From Nannochloris sp. 'desiccata' (lineage: Eukaryota > Chlorophyta > Trebouxiophyceae > Chlorellales > Chlorellaceae), in assembly GCA_019044685.2 (NCBI GenBank), contig JAGTXX020000015.1, forward strand, positions 1,736,001 through 1,800,000: DNA of 64,000 bases, given 5' to 3'. Numbering within the stretch: the stretch's first letter is position 1; every line of letters starts with the position of its first letter. This document shows, one piece after another, positions 34,575 through 46,682 of this stretch. The notes below the pieces were generated by a model. That model made no database searches and was not told the origin of the DNA. It saw nothing but the letters and a program-made list of their open reading frames with translations. The position numbers and the translations under genes are program-made.

Positions 34575-34967
34575 CTTTGCTACAAAATTTAAATCTGATG
34601 AGGTTTCATTCAACTGTTCTTGATGCTAAATCACGCACGCCCTTTTGGCGCAGCTATTTTATTCGCAATAAATTGAATCTGCTGACTTTTGCAATTTGTG
34701 AAAAAAGGTCCAAATAACTCACCGTGACGTTCGAATTCGTTTTCAAGTGGCGGCACTTTAGAGTCCAAGCAATCCCCAGTGCCGAACAAAATTCAAATTT
34801 CTTATATTAACTGCATTGCGTGATCTGTTATCATCTGAACTCCATTTGGACAAGCCAAATGGTCTAAACAGTTTGAAGCTGGTTTCGTTCCATTCTAAAA
34901 ATCACTTCGACTTGTTTGACAACGGCGCGTACCGCAATTTTTAATTGACATATTTAGAACTATCCGC
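34575..34967. promoter_or_regulatory. Divergent intergenic region (WD40 gene / ATP/ADP translocator)
   Basis: 393 bp, AT-rich, between divergent starts; no named element was seen. Shared-promoter role is inferred. Confidence 0.4.
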
Positions 34968-37279
34968 ATGAAATCAGGCATACCAATTGCCAATCGTGGC
35001 GTAAGATGTCCTCCGACCCTGTCTAGGTATGTTGTTTTGAATTTTGAATCGAATTACTTTCAAAGTGCATGCGGTTGTTTAGACCCTCTATTGTCTATAA
35101 ACAGGTGCCTCATTTACATTATATTCTCGGATATACTCGCAGGGTGGTTTCACATGCATCTATAAATCCTACTTTTCCCCATGGCCCAAGGCTGGCGGCT
35201 TGTGGCGGCAGTGCAGCAGCTTCATTCAACTGCTCATTAACTGCGCTTCGTAGTGGCCGTAATCCCACTAGCCTATCAAGATCCAAACACGCGCTATCTC
35301 TCATCTACGCTGCTGCCTCGGATCCCTCGCGCTCACCACACGTAGCAGCTGCGGCAGCTGCAGGCGGAGGAACAACACCAGCAGTGGCAGCAGTGGCAGC
35401 AGCAGCAGCAGCAGCCTCTTCCTCGAATACAAGAAAAGGACCCATTGGCCTTTTCGTTGCTGCAAGTGAATCTATTAAAGGCCAATTTTCCCGCTTAGAA
35501 GGGCTTTGGGATAAATTCATCCCTATGTCGCTGTTATTTTTCTTAATGGCTTTTATCAACACAATTATCGACAGTTTGAAAGATTCATTGGTAATCACCG
35601 CTGTTGGTGGAGGAACAGAAGTGCTCCCTTACTTGTCTGTATATGGAGTGTTACCTTCTTCTGTGCTTTTCTTAGTTGCGTATTCATGGGGGACACAAAG
35701 ATTTTCTCGCGAAAGGCTTTTTAATTTCATAATTTGTGGCTTCCTCGCTTTCTACGCCACCTTTGCATACGTCTACCCACACCACGAAACACTACATCTC
35801 TCAACCTGGGCAGATTCTTTGGCTTTATGGCTTCCTTCTGGTCTCTCTGGATTCGTCGGTATGGCTCGTAATTGGCTGTTTACGTTATTTTATTGCTTTT
35901 CGGAGTTGTGGGGCGATGTCGCTTTGAGCTTACTCTTTTGGGGCTTAGCAAATGAAACAACATCTATTGAAGACGCGCCGTTACTGTACCCTTTGTTTGG
36001 TATCGGTGCTAACATAGCACAGACACTGGCAGGAAGGGCCTTGCGTGTTTTTTCAGATGCCTCGGGCGTTCATATGAGTTATACTTACCAGTTGCAAGGA
36101 ACTATTAGCCTATGTGTCTGTTTAGGGTTTATTGTATTAGCTTTACACGCGTTTATTTCGAAAACATTCCCCGTCAACCCCAAGGGGTCGACGCTAGCGA
36201 AGATTAATAAAGAAAAAGCGGTGCAAGTAGCAAAAGATGCCGAGGCTGCATCAGGAGCAGCGGTGGCAGTCGAGGGTGAGACGAATGAAGAGAGGTTGCA
36301 ACGTTTGAAAGTTGATTTAGAAGCGACTGTACGTGGAATGAACTACTGTGATGTTGAAGAACATGCTCATAGTAATCCTCCTCTTCCTTCATCCGCTACT
36401 GCTGCCTCATCACCATCAGCGTCAGCCCCACTAGCTGTGCCTGTTAAAAAATCCATGGGTATGAAGGAAGCATTCATATTCTTAGGAAAATCTCCACAAA
36501 TCCGTTGCTTGGCAATGATGGCTTTAGCCCAAGGCATCACTACCCGTTTATTGGAAGTCTCCTGGAAGCACTACTTACACAAACTTCACACGACGCCTGC
36601 TGCCTATGCTGCGTTCCTGGGAGATACCGCCATGTGGACAGGTATTGTCACAGGTAGTTTGATGTTCACGTCACCCATGCTCTTCGATAGAATCGGCTGG
36701 AAAGGAGTTGCTTCAACAACGCCAAATTTTATGTTCTGGGGTGGCATTCCTTTCTTTATTGGTTGTATTGCTTACAACGTTATGGCAGATAAGGCATTAG
36801 CTGTTGGAGCATTCACTTTACAAGGATTAGTCATCGCTGGAGCTATCTTACAAGTCCTTTCTAAAGGCGCCAAATTCTCATTATTTAAGCCAGCAGAGGA
36901 AATGGTTTATATTGGCCTTGACGATGAAAGTCGATCAAAAGGGAAAGCAGCAATCGATGTCGTAGGTGCCCAATCTGGTAAATCTGTGGTGTCTGTGATG
37001 CAACAAGCGCTGTTAATTTTGACTGGAGGTACTGTAGGGGGTATTTTACCCATGTTGGCTGTGTTTTATGCCTTTATGTTGCACAGGTGGATCGGTGCAG
37101 TAGAAGATTTGGCAGAGCACTATGATCCTGCGCACGTCCATAGACAATCTATAATGGGATCAGTTGATGAAGATACCGCAGATGAGGGCATAGATGGTGG
37201 TGGTGGTGATGATAATGGAAATGGTAGTGGGGAGAGTGCTGCTTCAAATTATGATATTCCAAGTCCAGCGACGGCATAG
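34968..37279 (+). CDS. Plastid/bacterial-type ATP/ADP translocator (NTT, TLC family)
   Basis: Exons are 34968-35026 and 35143-37279 (AG|GTATGT donor, CTCGCAG acceptor, phase 2), 731 residues. The family exchanges ATP for ADP across the plastid envelope inner membrane. The first ~130 residues are Ser/Arg/Ala-rich with poly-Ala, suitable as a transit peptide. The transporter begins at FIPMSLLFFLMAFINTIIDS and DSLVITAVGGGTEVLP. It continues through ENW-type FSELWGDVALSLLFWGLANE, a cytosolic loop of ~100 residues and KGKAAIDVVGAQSGKS. About eleven or twelve hydrophobic helices are present. An alternative ATG at 35069 would require reading through the intron and gives a different leader. The C-terminal tail is Asp/Gly-rich. 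Confidence 0.92.
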
Positions 37280-37557
37280 AGCGAGAAATATTTAAATAAC
37301 AAATTTAAATAACAAATTTAAATGACAAGAGACCGGAAATATCAATTGATTTTCTTTGTACTATTGCTCTACCTAGTTTTAAAAATCTGTTTCCTGTGTA
37401 TCTGTATGTGTGTGAGAGAGAGAGCTGTGTCTTTGTCTTCCTTTGTAAACTTGACTACTATTCAAATTTTTTTAATTGCAATTAACTAACGCAACCCTTA
37501 TTATTTCTAATATTCTAAACACAAAAAAAAATGAACACAAAAATAAACAACAATTTC
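37280..37557. other. Convergent 3' intergenic region with short direct repeats
   Basis: Just after the translocator stop the unit AATAACAAATTTAA occurs about twice, partly altered a third time (37296-37323). A TGTAA lies at 37444-37448 and a GA run at 37415-37425. No gene was seen. Confidence 0.5.
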
Positions 37558-39896
37558 TTAAGATTTATCCCCTAAGAGGTCGTCTCTAAGACCATGCATA
37601 GTAGCTGCAGCTAACGATGCTGCGCTTCTCGCTTCTCTCCCCACAACATCAGTTTCACTATCGCTTTCTTGTTCACTCGGCTCAACAACTGAATTACCAT
37701 ACTCGTACTCATCTTCTTCTTCTTCTTGCTTTTCTTGTACAGCCTTTGTATCTCGTTTTGGAGACTGGCTACGACCCCCCGCTTGAGTACCACCACCGGT
37801 ACCTCTGTAGTGCCGGCTTCTTTGCATTGAAGGACTTAACTCGACGTACGGCGCTTGGTGGAGCTGGGCTGCGGCGACGTCCGCACCTCCGTGTTTTAGT
37901 TGTTGTTGTTGCTGTTGTTGTTCTTGGCTTTGAAGATTTAAAGAGGCAACGCCCTGAGAAAGTAGCGATTCAACATGAGTACCAACTCCTAGTCCATCAA
38001 CGCCAACGTTGCCAGCATCTCCAGCCGGAGAGAAGACCGGAGCTGTCGCAGAAAGAGCTGTGGATGCAGTAGTATTAAGAAAAGCACTCGTGGGTACGAC
38101 AACAGGAGCTTGAGCGATTAATTCTTCCAAGGAATTCTCTTCAAAAAGACCATCATTTTCATCATTATTATTATCGTGATCGTCTTGGTTGTTATCATTG
38201 TTGTTGTCGGTAACTTGGCGAGTGTCAGTACCAGCTTCCTCTGCAGCTTCGTGTTGTTGCTGTTGTGGGTGTTGCACTTGGTGATTATTTTGACTTGGTG
38301 GAGGTATGTTTATATCTATTCGGTCTACATCTATTTGTAACTGCGTGGCATGTCCATCACCACCACGGCCACTAGAAATAGGACTCTCTCCATCAGGAGA
38401 TGTAGAAAGCTCATCATCAGCACCACCGCCGTCAGTCAATTGATCATCACCATTACCGCCTTTACCTGCAGCGGCAGCAGCGATTGCTGCGGAATTAAGA
38501 CGGATGCCACTCGACTGTGGGCTGAGTCCCATCGGTGATCTTTGTCTTTGTTGTTGTTCCCATCCAGATTGAGAGCTTCTTTCTTCCAATAAATTTCCAT
38601 TATCTGGCACCGCAAATGCCAATGAATGTCTGCCACCAGCAGCAACAGCAATTACATGCCATCTCTCTGGCCCTCCAGGTAACTTAACTTCAACAGGAGA
38701 AATAGCATCCCGCTCTTCTCCGGTACCTAATCGGCCGAAACTACCTCTTCCCCACGCCCACGCTTTGCCGTCGGCTGTGACCCCTAGAGTGTGACTCCCT
38801 CCACATGAAACTTGGACCATTTTAACGCCTTCTAAAGCCCAAATTTTCGCAGGACGTAGTTTACTAGATCCACTTCTGTCTCCAAGCCCTAATCGGCCAT
38901 ATTCTCCTCGTCCCCACATAAAAACTTCCCCACTGGTGGAAACACATGCGGAATGCCAGCCGCCACAAGATATTTCCGCCACTGTAACCCCTTCAAGGCC
39001 GTCTACAATACGCTGTGGTGCGGTAACTGATGCGGTATGTCCTAATCCAAGCTGTCCATAATCATTTAAACCAAAAGAATAAATTTCACCTGTTGCCGTC
39101 AAAGCAAGATTATGAAAAGCACCGCAGGCAATTGCTACAAACCCACCTCGGTCTACTATCTCCTCGGGGCCTTCTACCTCTACACGATGTGGTCTACGAT
39201 CAATTGTCATGGAAAAAGAGCCCCAGGGCTCACCCCATGTCCACAAATTGCCGTCCTCTGTCAACGCAAGAGAATGCATCCCTCCAGCACTGACTTGGCA
39301 AACACGTAAAGCAGGGAGGCACATGGTGGGGACCAAAACATCTCTTTCTTTCGCTGCTTGGCCACTTTGCATGTATTCATCACCGCCACAAGCCCAGATT
39401 TGACCCTGGTTGTCTAGTAATAAAGTATGCCAGCCGCCCAAAGCTACTTGAACGATGGGGACGCCACGAAGTCCAGCAACTCTGCGTGGCTTTGGGACAT
39501 GATCACGATGTCCCTGGCCCAAAGAGGCACGAGAATTCCAGCCCCAGGTGTAGACGTCACCATCTGCAGAGATGGCGACGCTGCTGCGAGAGCCAGCGAC
39601 AAGGGGGGTGCGGCCAAATGCGCGGCCTCGGAGACGCGTACCAAGTAATGCTTCTAAAACTTTTGGGGTGAGAACGTTGCCAGTGGCATCTAGACCCTGT
39701 AGATAGCGGAATTTAATGAAGTTAGTTTAGAGGCGGTGAGACAAGAGACCCCCAGAAATGAATATAAATGCATTGAACGCACCAGTTGACCATCTTCAGA
39801 GACTCCGAATGCAAAACAGACAGCCTCGATCGGTGGATCATTAACATACGCTGGCAGGCCAGCGAGAAGGCTCCCAAACTCTTGGCCAACAGTCAT
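37558..39896 (-). CDS. RCC1-repeat beta-propeller protein with low-complexity tail
   Basis: Exons are 39783-39896 and 37558-39696, 750 residues. At least six RCC1 repeats with the GxxHTLxL...GxVxxWGxxxxGQLG pattern occupy about residues 85-400, such as GGWHTLLLDNQGQIWACGGD, GAFHNLALTATGEIYSFGLN, GGWHSACVSTSGEVFMWGRG and GGSHTLGVTADGKAWAWGRG. RCC1 propellers include the Ran exchange factor, UVR8 and many regulators. The tryptophan clusters and C27 region typical of UVR8 were not identified, so neither role is assigned. The C-terminal ~350 residues are Gln/Asn/Asp- and Ala-rich and likely disordered, ending in an acidic Glu/Ser patch. It starts 460 bp from the divergent CK1-like gene. Confidence 0.85.
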
Positions 39897-40356
39897 GTTT
39901 TCAAAGATTATTTAACGTGCATATTCTGAACATAGGCTAATCTTGAGGTGCTACGCTCGGAGTTACATATACGAAATTTATTTATATTCGAAGAATGCCT
40001 AAAACGAGCCATTTTAGAGAGAAATAGTCTGTCGTGTCAAAAAAATTTCGGAAAAGTTAGCGCCCAATTTGCTTGCTCTCATAGCAACAAGCCTCGCTTC
40101 AGTGTCCGTTACATTATATATGTATTGAACACAGCAGAGCCTCCCAATCGAGCCCGGGGCAGCGCCATTAGAGTGAGCTTATCTCTTTGATCAGGGAAGC
40201 ATCGCAACGAGCGTTGTCTTTTGTCTATTGAAGAAATCCACAGGATAAACCATAGTCCAAAGTGCTGAGAGAATTTTTTCCAATAGTTCAACACAAGAAA
40301 ATCGTCTTAAATACGCCTCTGTACTGATTTGATTGCCTCGCAAGTTGAAAATTAAT
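39897..40356. promoter_or_regulatory. Divergent intergenic region (RCC1 / CK1-like)
   Basis: 460 bp between divergent starts. No conserved protein, RNA or named element was recognised; promoter role is inferred. Confidence 0.4.
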
Positions 40357-42551
40357 ATGGCAGAAGACGCAGAGAAGAAGAAGGAAGCAGAGGACGCAGC
40401 TGCAGCACCCATCCCGGAAAAGGTGAGCACCAATGCAACCTCGTCGCCAAAGTTCGCAGCACTGTGTCATCCAACATTTTCCCTTGAATTTGCCATTTTT
40501 TTCCAGGTGCAAGTAGGGGGTAGTCCCACATACGTTGTAGATAAGAAATTAGGTAAAGGTGGCTTCGGACAAGTCTATTGCGGTAAAAGAGTCCCTGCAA
40601 CAAAGGATACGATCGGTGCCAACGCTACTCAGGTATGTAGAACCCAAGACCCATGCTCTCATGTCGCCGTTGTTACTTTCCGCTTTGCCTTTTTGTCAAT
40701 ATGATTTCTCATGTCTTGCTTCGCCCTTATCTTTCACAGGTGGCTTTGAAGTTAGAACATAGAAGCAGTAAAGGCTGTAATTATGGCCCTCCGTATGAAT
40801 GGTCTGTCTATGGGTAAGTAGTATTTCAAATCAATATCAAACAAGGAAAAACGACGGAGCCTGTTTCTTTCTATTTTGTCGTCAACATCGCCTCTATCTC
40901 TCTTCCTGCTTTTTTTCACCGTTTCTCCTCTTAAATACCAACGATTTACTTTAAACTAAACTCCCGCATTTCTATTTACCCCTTTCTTCTCTGCAGAGCG
41001 CTTGGAAATATTTCTGGTGTTCCTAAAGTCCATTACAAGGGCCGTCAAGGTGATTACTACATCATGGTGATGGACATGCTTGGCCCGAGTTTATGGGACG
41101 TATGGAACACCCAAGGTCAAATTATGTCTCAAGAAATGGTCGCATGTATTGCAGTAGAAGCAATTGCCATTTTGGAACGGCTTCACGCAAAAGGATTTGT
41201 CCATGGCGATGTGAAACCGGAAAATTTCTTACTTGGCGCTGTTGGATTGCCGAACGAAAAGAAACTGTGGTTGGTAGATCTTGGTTTAGCAACACGGTGG
41301 AAAGATTCTGTTTGTGGTACTCATGTAGAATATGATCAGAGACCTGATGTCTTTCGTGGCACTGTTCGATATGCATCTGTTCACGCACATCTCGGCCGGA
41401 CAGCATCTCGTAGAGATGATCTCGAGTCTTTAGCATATACTTTGCTGTTTTTACTTCGTGGGAGACTTCCATGGCAAGGATATCAAGGTGATAATAAAGG
41501 ATTTTTGGTTTGCAAAAAGAAGATGGCCACTTCTCCTGAATTATTGTGTCGCTATACTCCCCAGCCTTTTAGAAATTTCACAGAAGCCGTGGTCAACTTA
41601 AAATTCGACGAAGAGCCGAAATATGCAGCATATATGGCCTTATTTGAGCCCTTATGTGGTCCAGCTGGTCCTACTAGACCTCTACAGTGCGAATCTGGTC
41701 CTGCACGTGCTGGTCAGAAACGGGGTCGAGATAGTGCCGCAGCTGCTGCAGCAACAGCGGGAGGAGCATCTGCGGAAGCGGACTTGGAGCTGCCTACCCC
41801 TAAGAAACGCGTTCGTTTAGGTTTACCAGCCACACAATGGATTACTGTATACAATGCTCACCGCCCTATGAAGCAACGTTACCATTACAACGTTGCCAAC
41901 AACAGAGTAGCTCAGCACGTCGAGAAGGGTAACGACGATGGCTTGTACGTCTCCTCTGTAGCGTGCTGCCAAGATCTTTGGGGTTTGATTATGGATGCTG
42001 GAACTGGATTTTCTACTCAGGTTTACACACTCAGCCCTCAGTTCTTGCCTAAAGATTGGATTATGGAGCGATGGGAGGAAGGCTTTTATATAACCGCCAT
42101 GGCAGGGTCTGCTGCTGGCTCTTCTCTTGTAGTGATGTCTAAAGGAACCCCCTATACACAGCAATCGTATAAAGTCTCTGATTCCTTCCCATTTAAATGG
42201 ATTAATAAAAAATGGAAGGAAGGGTTTTTTGTCACAGCCATGTCCACATCACATTCTCGATGGGCGGTGGTTATGAGTCGAAACGCTGGATTTGTAGATC
42301 AGTGTGTAGAATTAGATTTCCAGTATCCTTCTGAAGGTATTCATCGACGGTGGGATGCAGGGTTCCGTATTACGTCATGTGCTGCGACACCTGATCAAGC
42401 TGCCTTTGTTCTTTCTGTACCGAAAAGACGTCCTTCAGATGAGACACAAGAGACGCTTAGAACGTCTGCTTTCCCATCGACGCACGTTAAGGAGAAGTGG
42501 GCGAAGAATTTGTACATAGCTGGAGTAGCGTATGGAAGAACAGTGAGCTAA
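40357..42551 (+). CDS. Casein kinase 1-like protein kinase, plant MLK-type
   Basis: Exons are 40357-40422, 40507-40632, 40740-40813 and 40997-42551, 606 residues. The glycine loop [11 protein letters not shown] and the VALKLEH lysine come from exons 2 and 3. The catalytic loop [12 protein letters not shown] (~158) replaces HRD with HGD, as in VRK/CK1-related plant MUT9-like kinases. The activation segment begins DLGLATRW. After the kinase, a ~250-residue C-terminal domain has repeated WxxG(F/Y)xITA...WAVVMS units (residues ~365-600), matching the DUF7477-type domain of plant MLKs. Arabidopsis homologues phosphorylate histone H3 and circadian or light factors. A KKR-rich patch between domains may act as a nuclear signal. 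Confidence 0.92.
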
Positions 42552-42965
42552 ATAGATAAGGGAAAAAAATAAGTCTTTCTTTGAAAAATTTGATTTCTTT
42601 TTTTCCTTTTCCTCTTCTTATTAATTATTATTAGCTCGCTGGTTTGCTTGATCTTCTCTGCTCCTTGTGTACTTTATTCCTTTCCTTCCTTCTTTATACC
42701 GCACTCCAGTACACTGCCACTCTTCTCTCTGCGCCTTTTCTCTTTCTTTCTTTTCCAACTCCTGAGGAGAACTGGAATGATACGATGTTAGGGTTGAGCT
42801 TAAGAACAGCTTTGTTGCCGCACTTTCTTCCTCTTTCTTTCTTTCTTACTTAATGAAACAACTGTGGGAGAAGAAAATGCGCTATTACAGCTTAACACCA
42901 ATACTACAAGAAATATATGAATATGTAACTTGGATAAACGTAACAAGTAATAATATAAAAGAATA
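42552..42965. other. Convergent 3' intergenic region (CK1-like / TsaE)
   Basis: T- and CT-rich DNA with a CTTTCTTTCTTT tract near 42835. A TGTAA at 42924-42928 is a possible plus-strand poly(A) signal. No gene was seen. Confidence 0.45.
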
Positions 42966-43852
42966 TCAAGATGATAAGTAGAGGTCAAGAGCGGCACCTC
43001 GGGCGCTAACATGTTGTTGCAATTGCTCCACTCTATTCCTCCATCGCTCCCCTTTTGGCCAAATCTCTATCCTTCTCCATCTCTCATCGTCATTTTCTTC
43101 TTCGTCATCATCGCTGCTACTTTCTTCCTGCCCCGCTTCCCTGCTCTTGATCGCCGCTCGTTCAAGTTCTTGCTGCTTTTCACTTTCCGACAAGACCGTT
43201 ATTCTTAGCGCTACATACTCTTCTGGAATCAATCCACTCGTAGTATCCATTCTGTCTGCCCATTCTATCAGAGAAACACAGCCAGGGAGAGAATTCTCCA
43301 AATCAAGTCTATGGAGATCTTGAGGTTGACCAAGTCGATACAAATCGAAATGATGTATTGCAGGGCTCTTTGGATTTCTTTCTTCACTGGTAGTGGTAGT
43401 AGGGTAGATGTTTTGTAAAAGGAATGTAGGGGAAGGAACAGGGGCGGTTGGATCTCGAAGGCAGGCCCTAATGAAGGCACGACTGTAAAGGGGAAAGCAA
43501 GTAAGTGGCGGTGAGCGGTAAACGCAGAATATAGATAGCCACAGTAATGCTTATTACTAAATTTCAATATATCTGCCTACCTAAAATGGCTTTTTCCTGC
43601 ACCAACTTCTCCGTAGAGTAGGTATGCATCGCCTGGTAAGATAGAAGATGCAAAATAGTGTGCAACTAGTTGGGTGGCGAGCGGGGAAGCGGCAATGAGC
43701 TCTAAAGAAGGGGCACTTTGGTCTATGGCGGAACACGAGGTACGCAACCCGAAGCGCTGATTTGAAGTAGAATGGGTAATTATCCGGCGTTGCAATGCAG
43801 CACAGGGCATTTTTGCCCAGATCGCTTTTTGAAGTGATAATGCTCTTTGCAT
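42966..43852 (-). CDS. tRNA threonylcarbamoyladenosine biosynthesis protein TsaE, organellar
   Basis: Exons are 43581-43852 and 42966-43482 (GT-AG, phase 2), 262 residues. Walker A GEVGAGKSHF sits at residues 81-90, followed by RAFIRACL, SPTFLLQNIY and the family motif HHFDLYRLGQPQDLHRLDLE. TsaE is the ATPase that works with TsaD and TsaB in making t6A37 of ANN-decoding tRNAs in bacteria; eukaryotic copies are organellar. The N-terminus (MQRALSLQKAIWAKMPCAALQRR) is basic and amphipathic, as in a mitochondrial presequence. The C-terminus has an acidic SSSDDDEEEN insert not usual in bacteria. An ATG is used; an in-frame TTG 12 nt upstream is not needed. Confidence 0.9.
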
Positions 43853-44071
43853 TTTGGCTGTCAAACAGGCATTCTATCGCAATGCCAGATTCATGGCATA
43901 TGTAAACTAGCCAGGAAAACAAGAATTAACGAAGTTTGTGCAAGAGAAACCAGCAGGCTTCGCAAAAGTAGACTTTTTAAGCCGTCCCATCGGCTGGAAA
44001 TAACTTCGAGACCCATTTTAGTCCTCTTCCCGCACTATCTTGGCCTACATAAAATTCCAAATAAATCCTAA

Positions 44072-45512
44072 ATGGACCGCAGTTGCCCGGGTGAGGGCCC
44101 TGGTACCTCCTATGCTCCTCAATTCCCATTAGCACCACAACCCAGCATTATTCGAGCTGAACAAAAGGCGAGTTTAAAAGCTTTCTTTATCTAACGTATC
44201 GCTGCAACCTTAGTATGCACTATTAGTTTAGCCCACACGTTGCCCCTCTTGAAACAGGACGAAGCTTATTTACAGCAGCTGACGGATTCATGTTACGACG
44301 CCGTCAGGCGCCTACTAGGACCTCGAAGAGCCCTTGTGTGGGGAAGGTAAGCATGCTTATTAGATCTCCTAACTATGGAAGCATGAGAAATATCATGGTT
44401 TTGCTTCGGTTCAAAAATGATTGTCTGGAGAATTTCAAATATCTCAACAACTAAATTTAAATCACCGTCTCCACTACAAAATTTATATCCCTCACAGAGA
44501 AATTAGATGCCTCGCTGAGATGCTCTACTTCGCTCTCACCACTGGATCTGGTCTACAAACTTTAGGCGAAGAGTATTGCGACATTATTCAAGCTTCAGGG
44601 AAAGCAGGTGGCTCCCCATCAACTTTACGGAGAGGCGCTCTAGTGCTGCTGCAATCTGTTGGGCCTTACTTAACTGAAAAGGCACTGCTACCTAGAAATT
44701 TCGACTCTTCAGCTGCAATGTTCACAATAGCAAATAGAACTAATATCAGGACTACAGCAGGGTCCCCTCTTACTGGAGAACACGCTCCCCGCATTGAAAG
44801 ATTAAGAGCGCTTCTCACTGAACATTGGCATTCTCTCTATCACTACGCTACCACAATCTCTTCTACCCTTCAAACACATATAATAGACTTTCTAGGGCCC
44901 CAGGGTCAAGCGTATCTACGTCATATAAAAGAATTTATAGGAGAAAACGGCGCTTCTCTTCTTCGATTGCACCTCGCGTTGTTCTATATAACCGGGGTCT
45001 ATTATCAGTTCTCTAAACGGGTAGCTGGGGTGCGGTACCTGTACGTAGGTAGATTATTACAAAGTAGACCGTTGTATCGCGCCCTTGGGTTGATTTTGCT
45101 ACTGCAAGTAGGTGTAGCTGGTGCGGTATATGGAGCTCACCGCCATGGCAAGCTCGGCTGGATTAAAACTTTGGCAGAAAGGAGAGCGCAGCAGGGGAAG
45201 AGCACAGAGCCACAGCATGCTGTATTGTTAGCTGAAGGTGGTGAAGAGCAAGAAGAGGGAGATACGCTAAAAGAAGATAAAATAACAAGGAATTTGCCTC
45301 CACCTGACGTCTTATCCTCAGGTGTTATTAGCGATTCTAAAAAATGCCCGCTGTGCTTGTGTCAGCGTACAGTACCAACTGCAACTCCTTGTGGGCACGT
45401 ATTCTGCTGGCAGTGCATTGCCGAATGGACGACACACAAGCAAGAGTGCCCTCTATGTAGAGCGGACGTAGCTCCTCCAGCTCTTGTCGTCGTCAGGCAT
45501 GCAGATTTCTGA
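44072..45512 (+). CDS. PEX10: Peroxisome biogenesis RING protein PEX10
   Basis: Exons are 44072-44167, 44258-44346 and 44498-45512, 399 residues. The RING finger at ~345-382 reads CPLC...CGHVFCWQCI...CPLC, with C3HC4 ligands. The N-terminal Pex2/10/12 region includes IIRAEQKDEAYLQQL, REIRCLAEMLYFALTT and QTLGEEYCDIIQASG. The protein forms an E3 complex with PEX2 and PEX12 that monoubiquitinates PEX5 for receptor recycling. Reading frame and homology require the first intron to end exon 1 at AAG with the non-canonical donor GCGAGT (44168); the acceptor is AACAG. It starts 219 bp from the divergent TsaE gene. Confidence 0.93.
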
Positions 45513-46682
45513 AAACTTCTTTGATTTCGTTCTTAGCAATTTTCCTTTTTCATCTGGTTCTCAATCGGGAACTTTACTTCATGCAAGTAGTACGATATGA
45601 TGGTGATGGTGATGGTTTGATTTTTATAAGAATTAAATGACTAGTAGCTCCCCCCCCCCCCATAGAGGCCAATAAATACCAAGGCGCTCAAGGCCAACCC
45701 TGTTTGATTGATTGGTGGTTACATAGCCATTCACAGCCAGCTGGCTGCGTCCGGAGTACTTCAAGAGAATTAATTATCAAGGACAAGAAACAGACAAGAA
45801 GAACAGAAACGGAATGCAAAGCACGGGCCCGGGGGTCGGAGGCCTGAACCCCCCTTGTAACTTGGAGAGGCCTTACAAATCCAAGAACAACCTAATTTTC
45901 TTGTGCCTGTGAGACGCAATAACTGCCACATGGTCAAGAAAACTTCCACCAGAGAACCACAATCTCAGACCGTAGACCTCGCCAATAGCTAGTATTTCGG
46001 CTATAATTCGATAGAGTCCGACAGCAAATCTACGAGGTAAAACCGGGCGAACCGATGAAAAACCCCACGCCTGCTTGGGTAATCGGGACTCGAACCAGGG
46101 AGTTTAAAGTCATCACCAGGACTCCAACCCTGTTTTGAATGCTTCGGAGCCCACCCGCATCCACAACAGCTGGCAGCTAAAATAAAATCTAAATCGCTAT
46201 GTAATTTTTTGTTTACAGTACTAGAACATGACATTATTAGCGCCTCTTAACAGTGCTACCAATCCAGAAAGAAAGTAAAATTATATTATGGTAACCCCAA
46301 CCGAGATAGAAGAAAGAACCGTCAAAACAACCGTCTCCAAAAAAAAAAAAAAACATATCAAAATTTATTATTCATATATCATCTTATCAATCAACTTCTA
46401 AGCAAACAGAAATATCAAGCCTAAAAGTCTAAAACCCAAAATATATCAAATCAAATTAAATGTATTCATCATCATATCAACTTTCTAATTTATTTATCCC
46501 TCTCTTTCCTTTTCTCTTCGAGTAAGGGGCGCAGGGAGCGGACGGAGGAGAGTACAAGGCCTTTTTTAAATTATTCTTTGGATTCGCTTGTTTCCGGATA
46601 AACCCATAACGATGCGCCCAGCCCAGCTCCCCCTTATTCAGAGGGACGGGGTTCTAAGCCTTTTATTAATTTTACTAGCCTC
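45513..46682. other. Long convergent intergenic region with repeats and a degenerate tRNA-like sequence
   Basis: 1,170 bp without a recognisable protein. It contains a (GATGGT)-type microsatellite near 45600, a 12-C homopolymer at 45650-45661 and an A run near 46340. A TGTAA near 45856 is a candidate plus-strand poly(A) signal. On the minus strand an RNA polymerase III B-box-like GGTTCGAGTCC occurs near 46086-46096. The tract may hold a decayed transposable element. Confidence 0.45.
45650..45661. repeat. Poly-C homopolymer, 12 bases
   Basis: A run of twelve C in the 3' flank of PEX10, adjoining a GATGGT microsatellite. It is the longest C run seen here, and its length could be a sequencing or assembly artefact. 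Confidence 0.9.

Noticed and set aside
35069..35142. ATG at 35069 as start of the ATP/ADP translocator
   Set aside because: It reads through a good intron. Splicing 35026 to 35143 joins an upstream ATG in phase and gives a better transit-like leader. The AG at 35104 as acceptor would give a stop.
46086..46096. Functional tRNA gene
   Set aside because: Only the B box fits; the T-stem, anticodon arm and acceptor stem do not pair properly.
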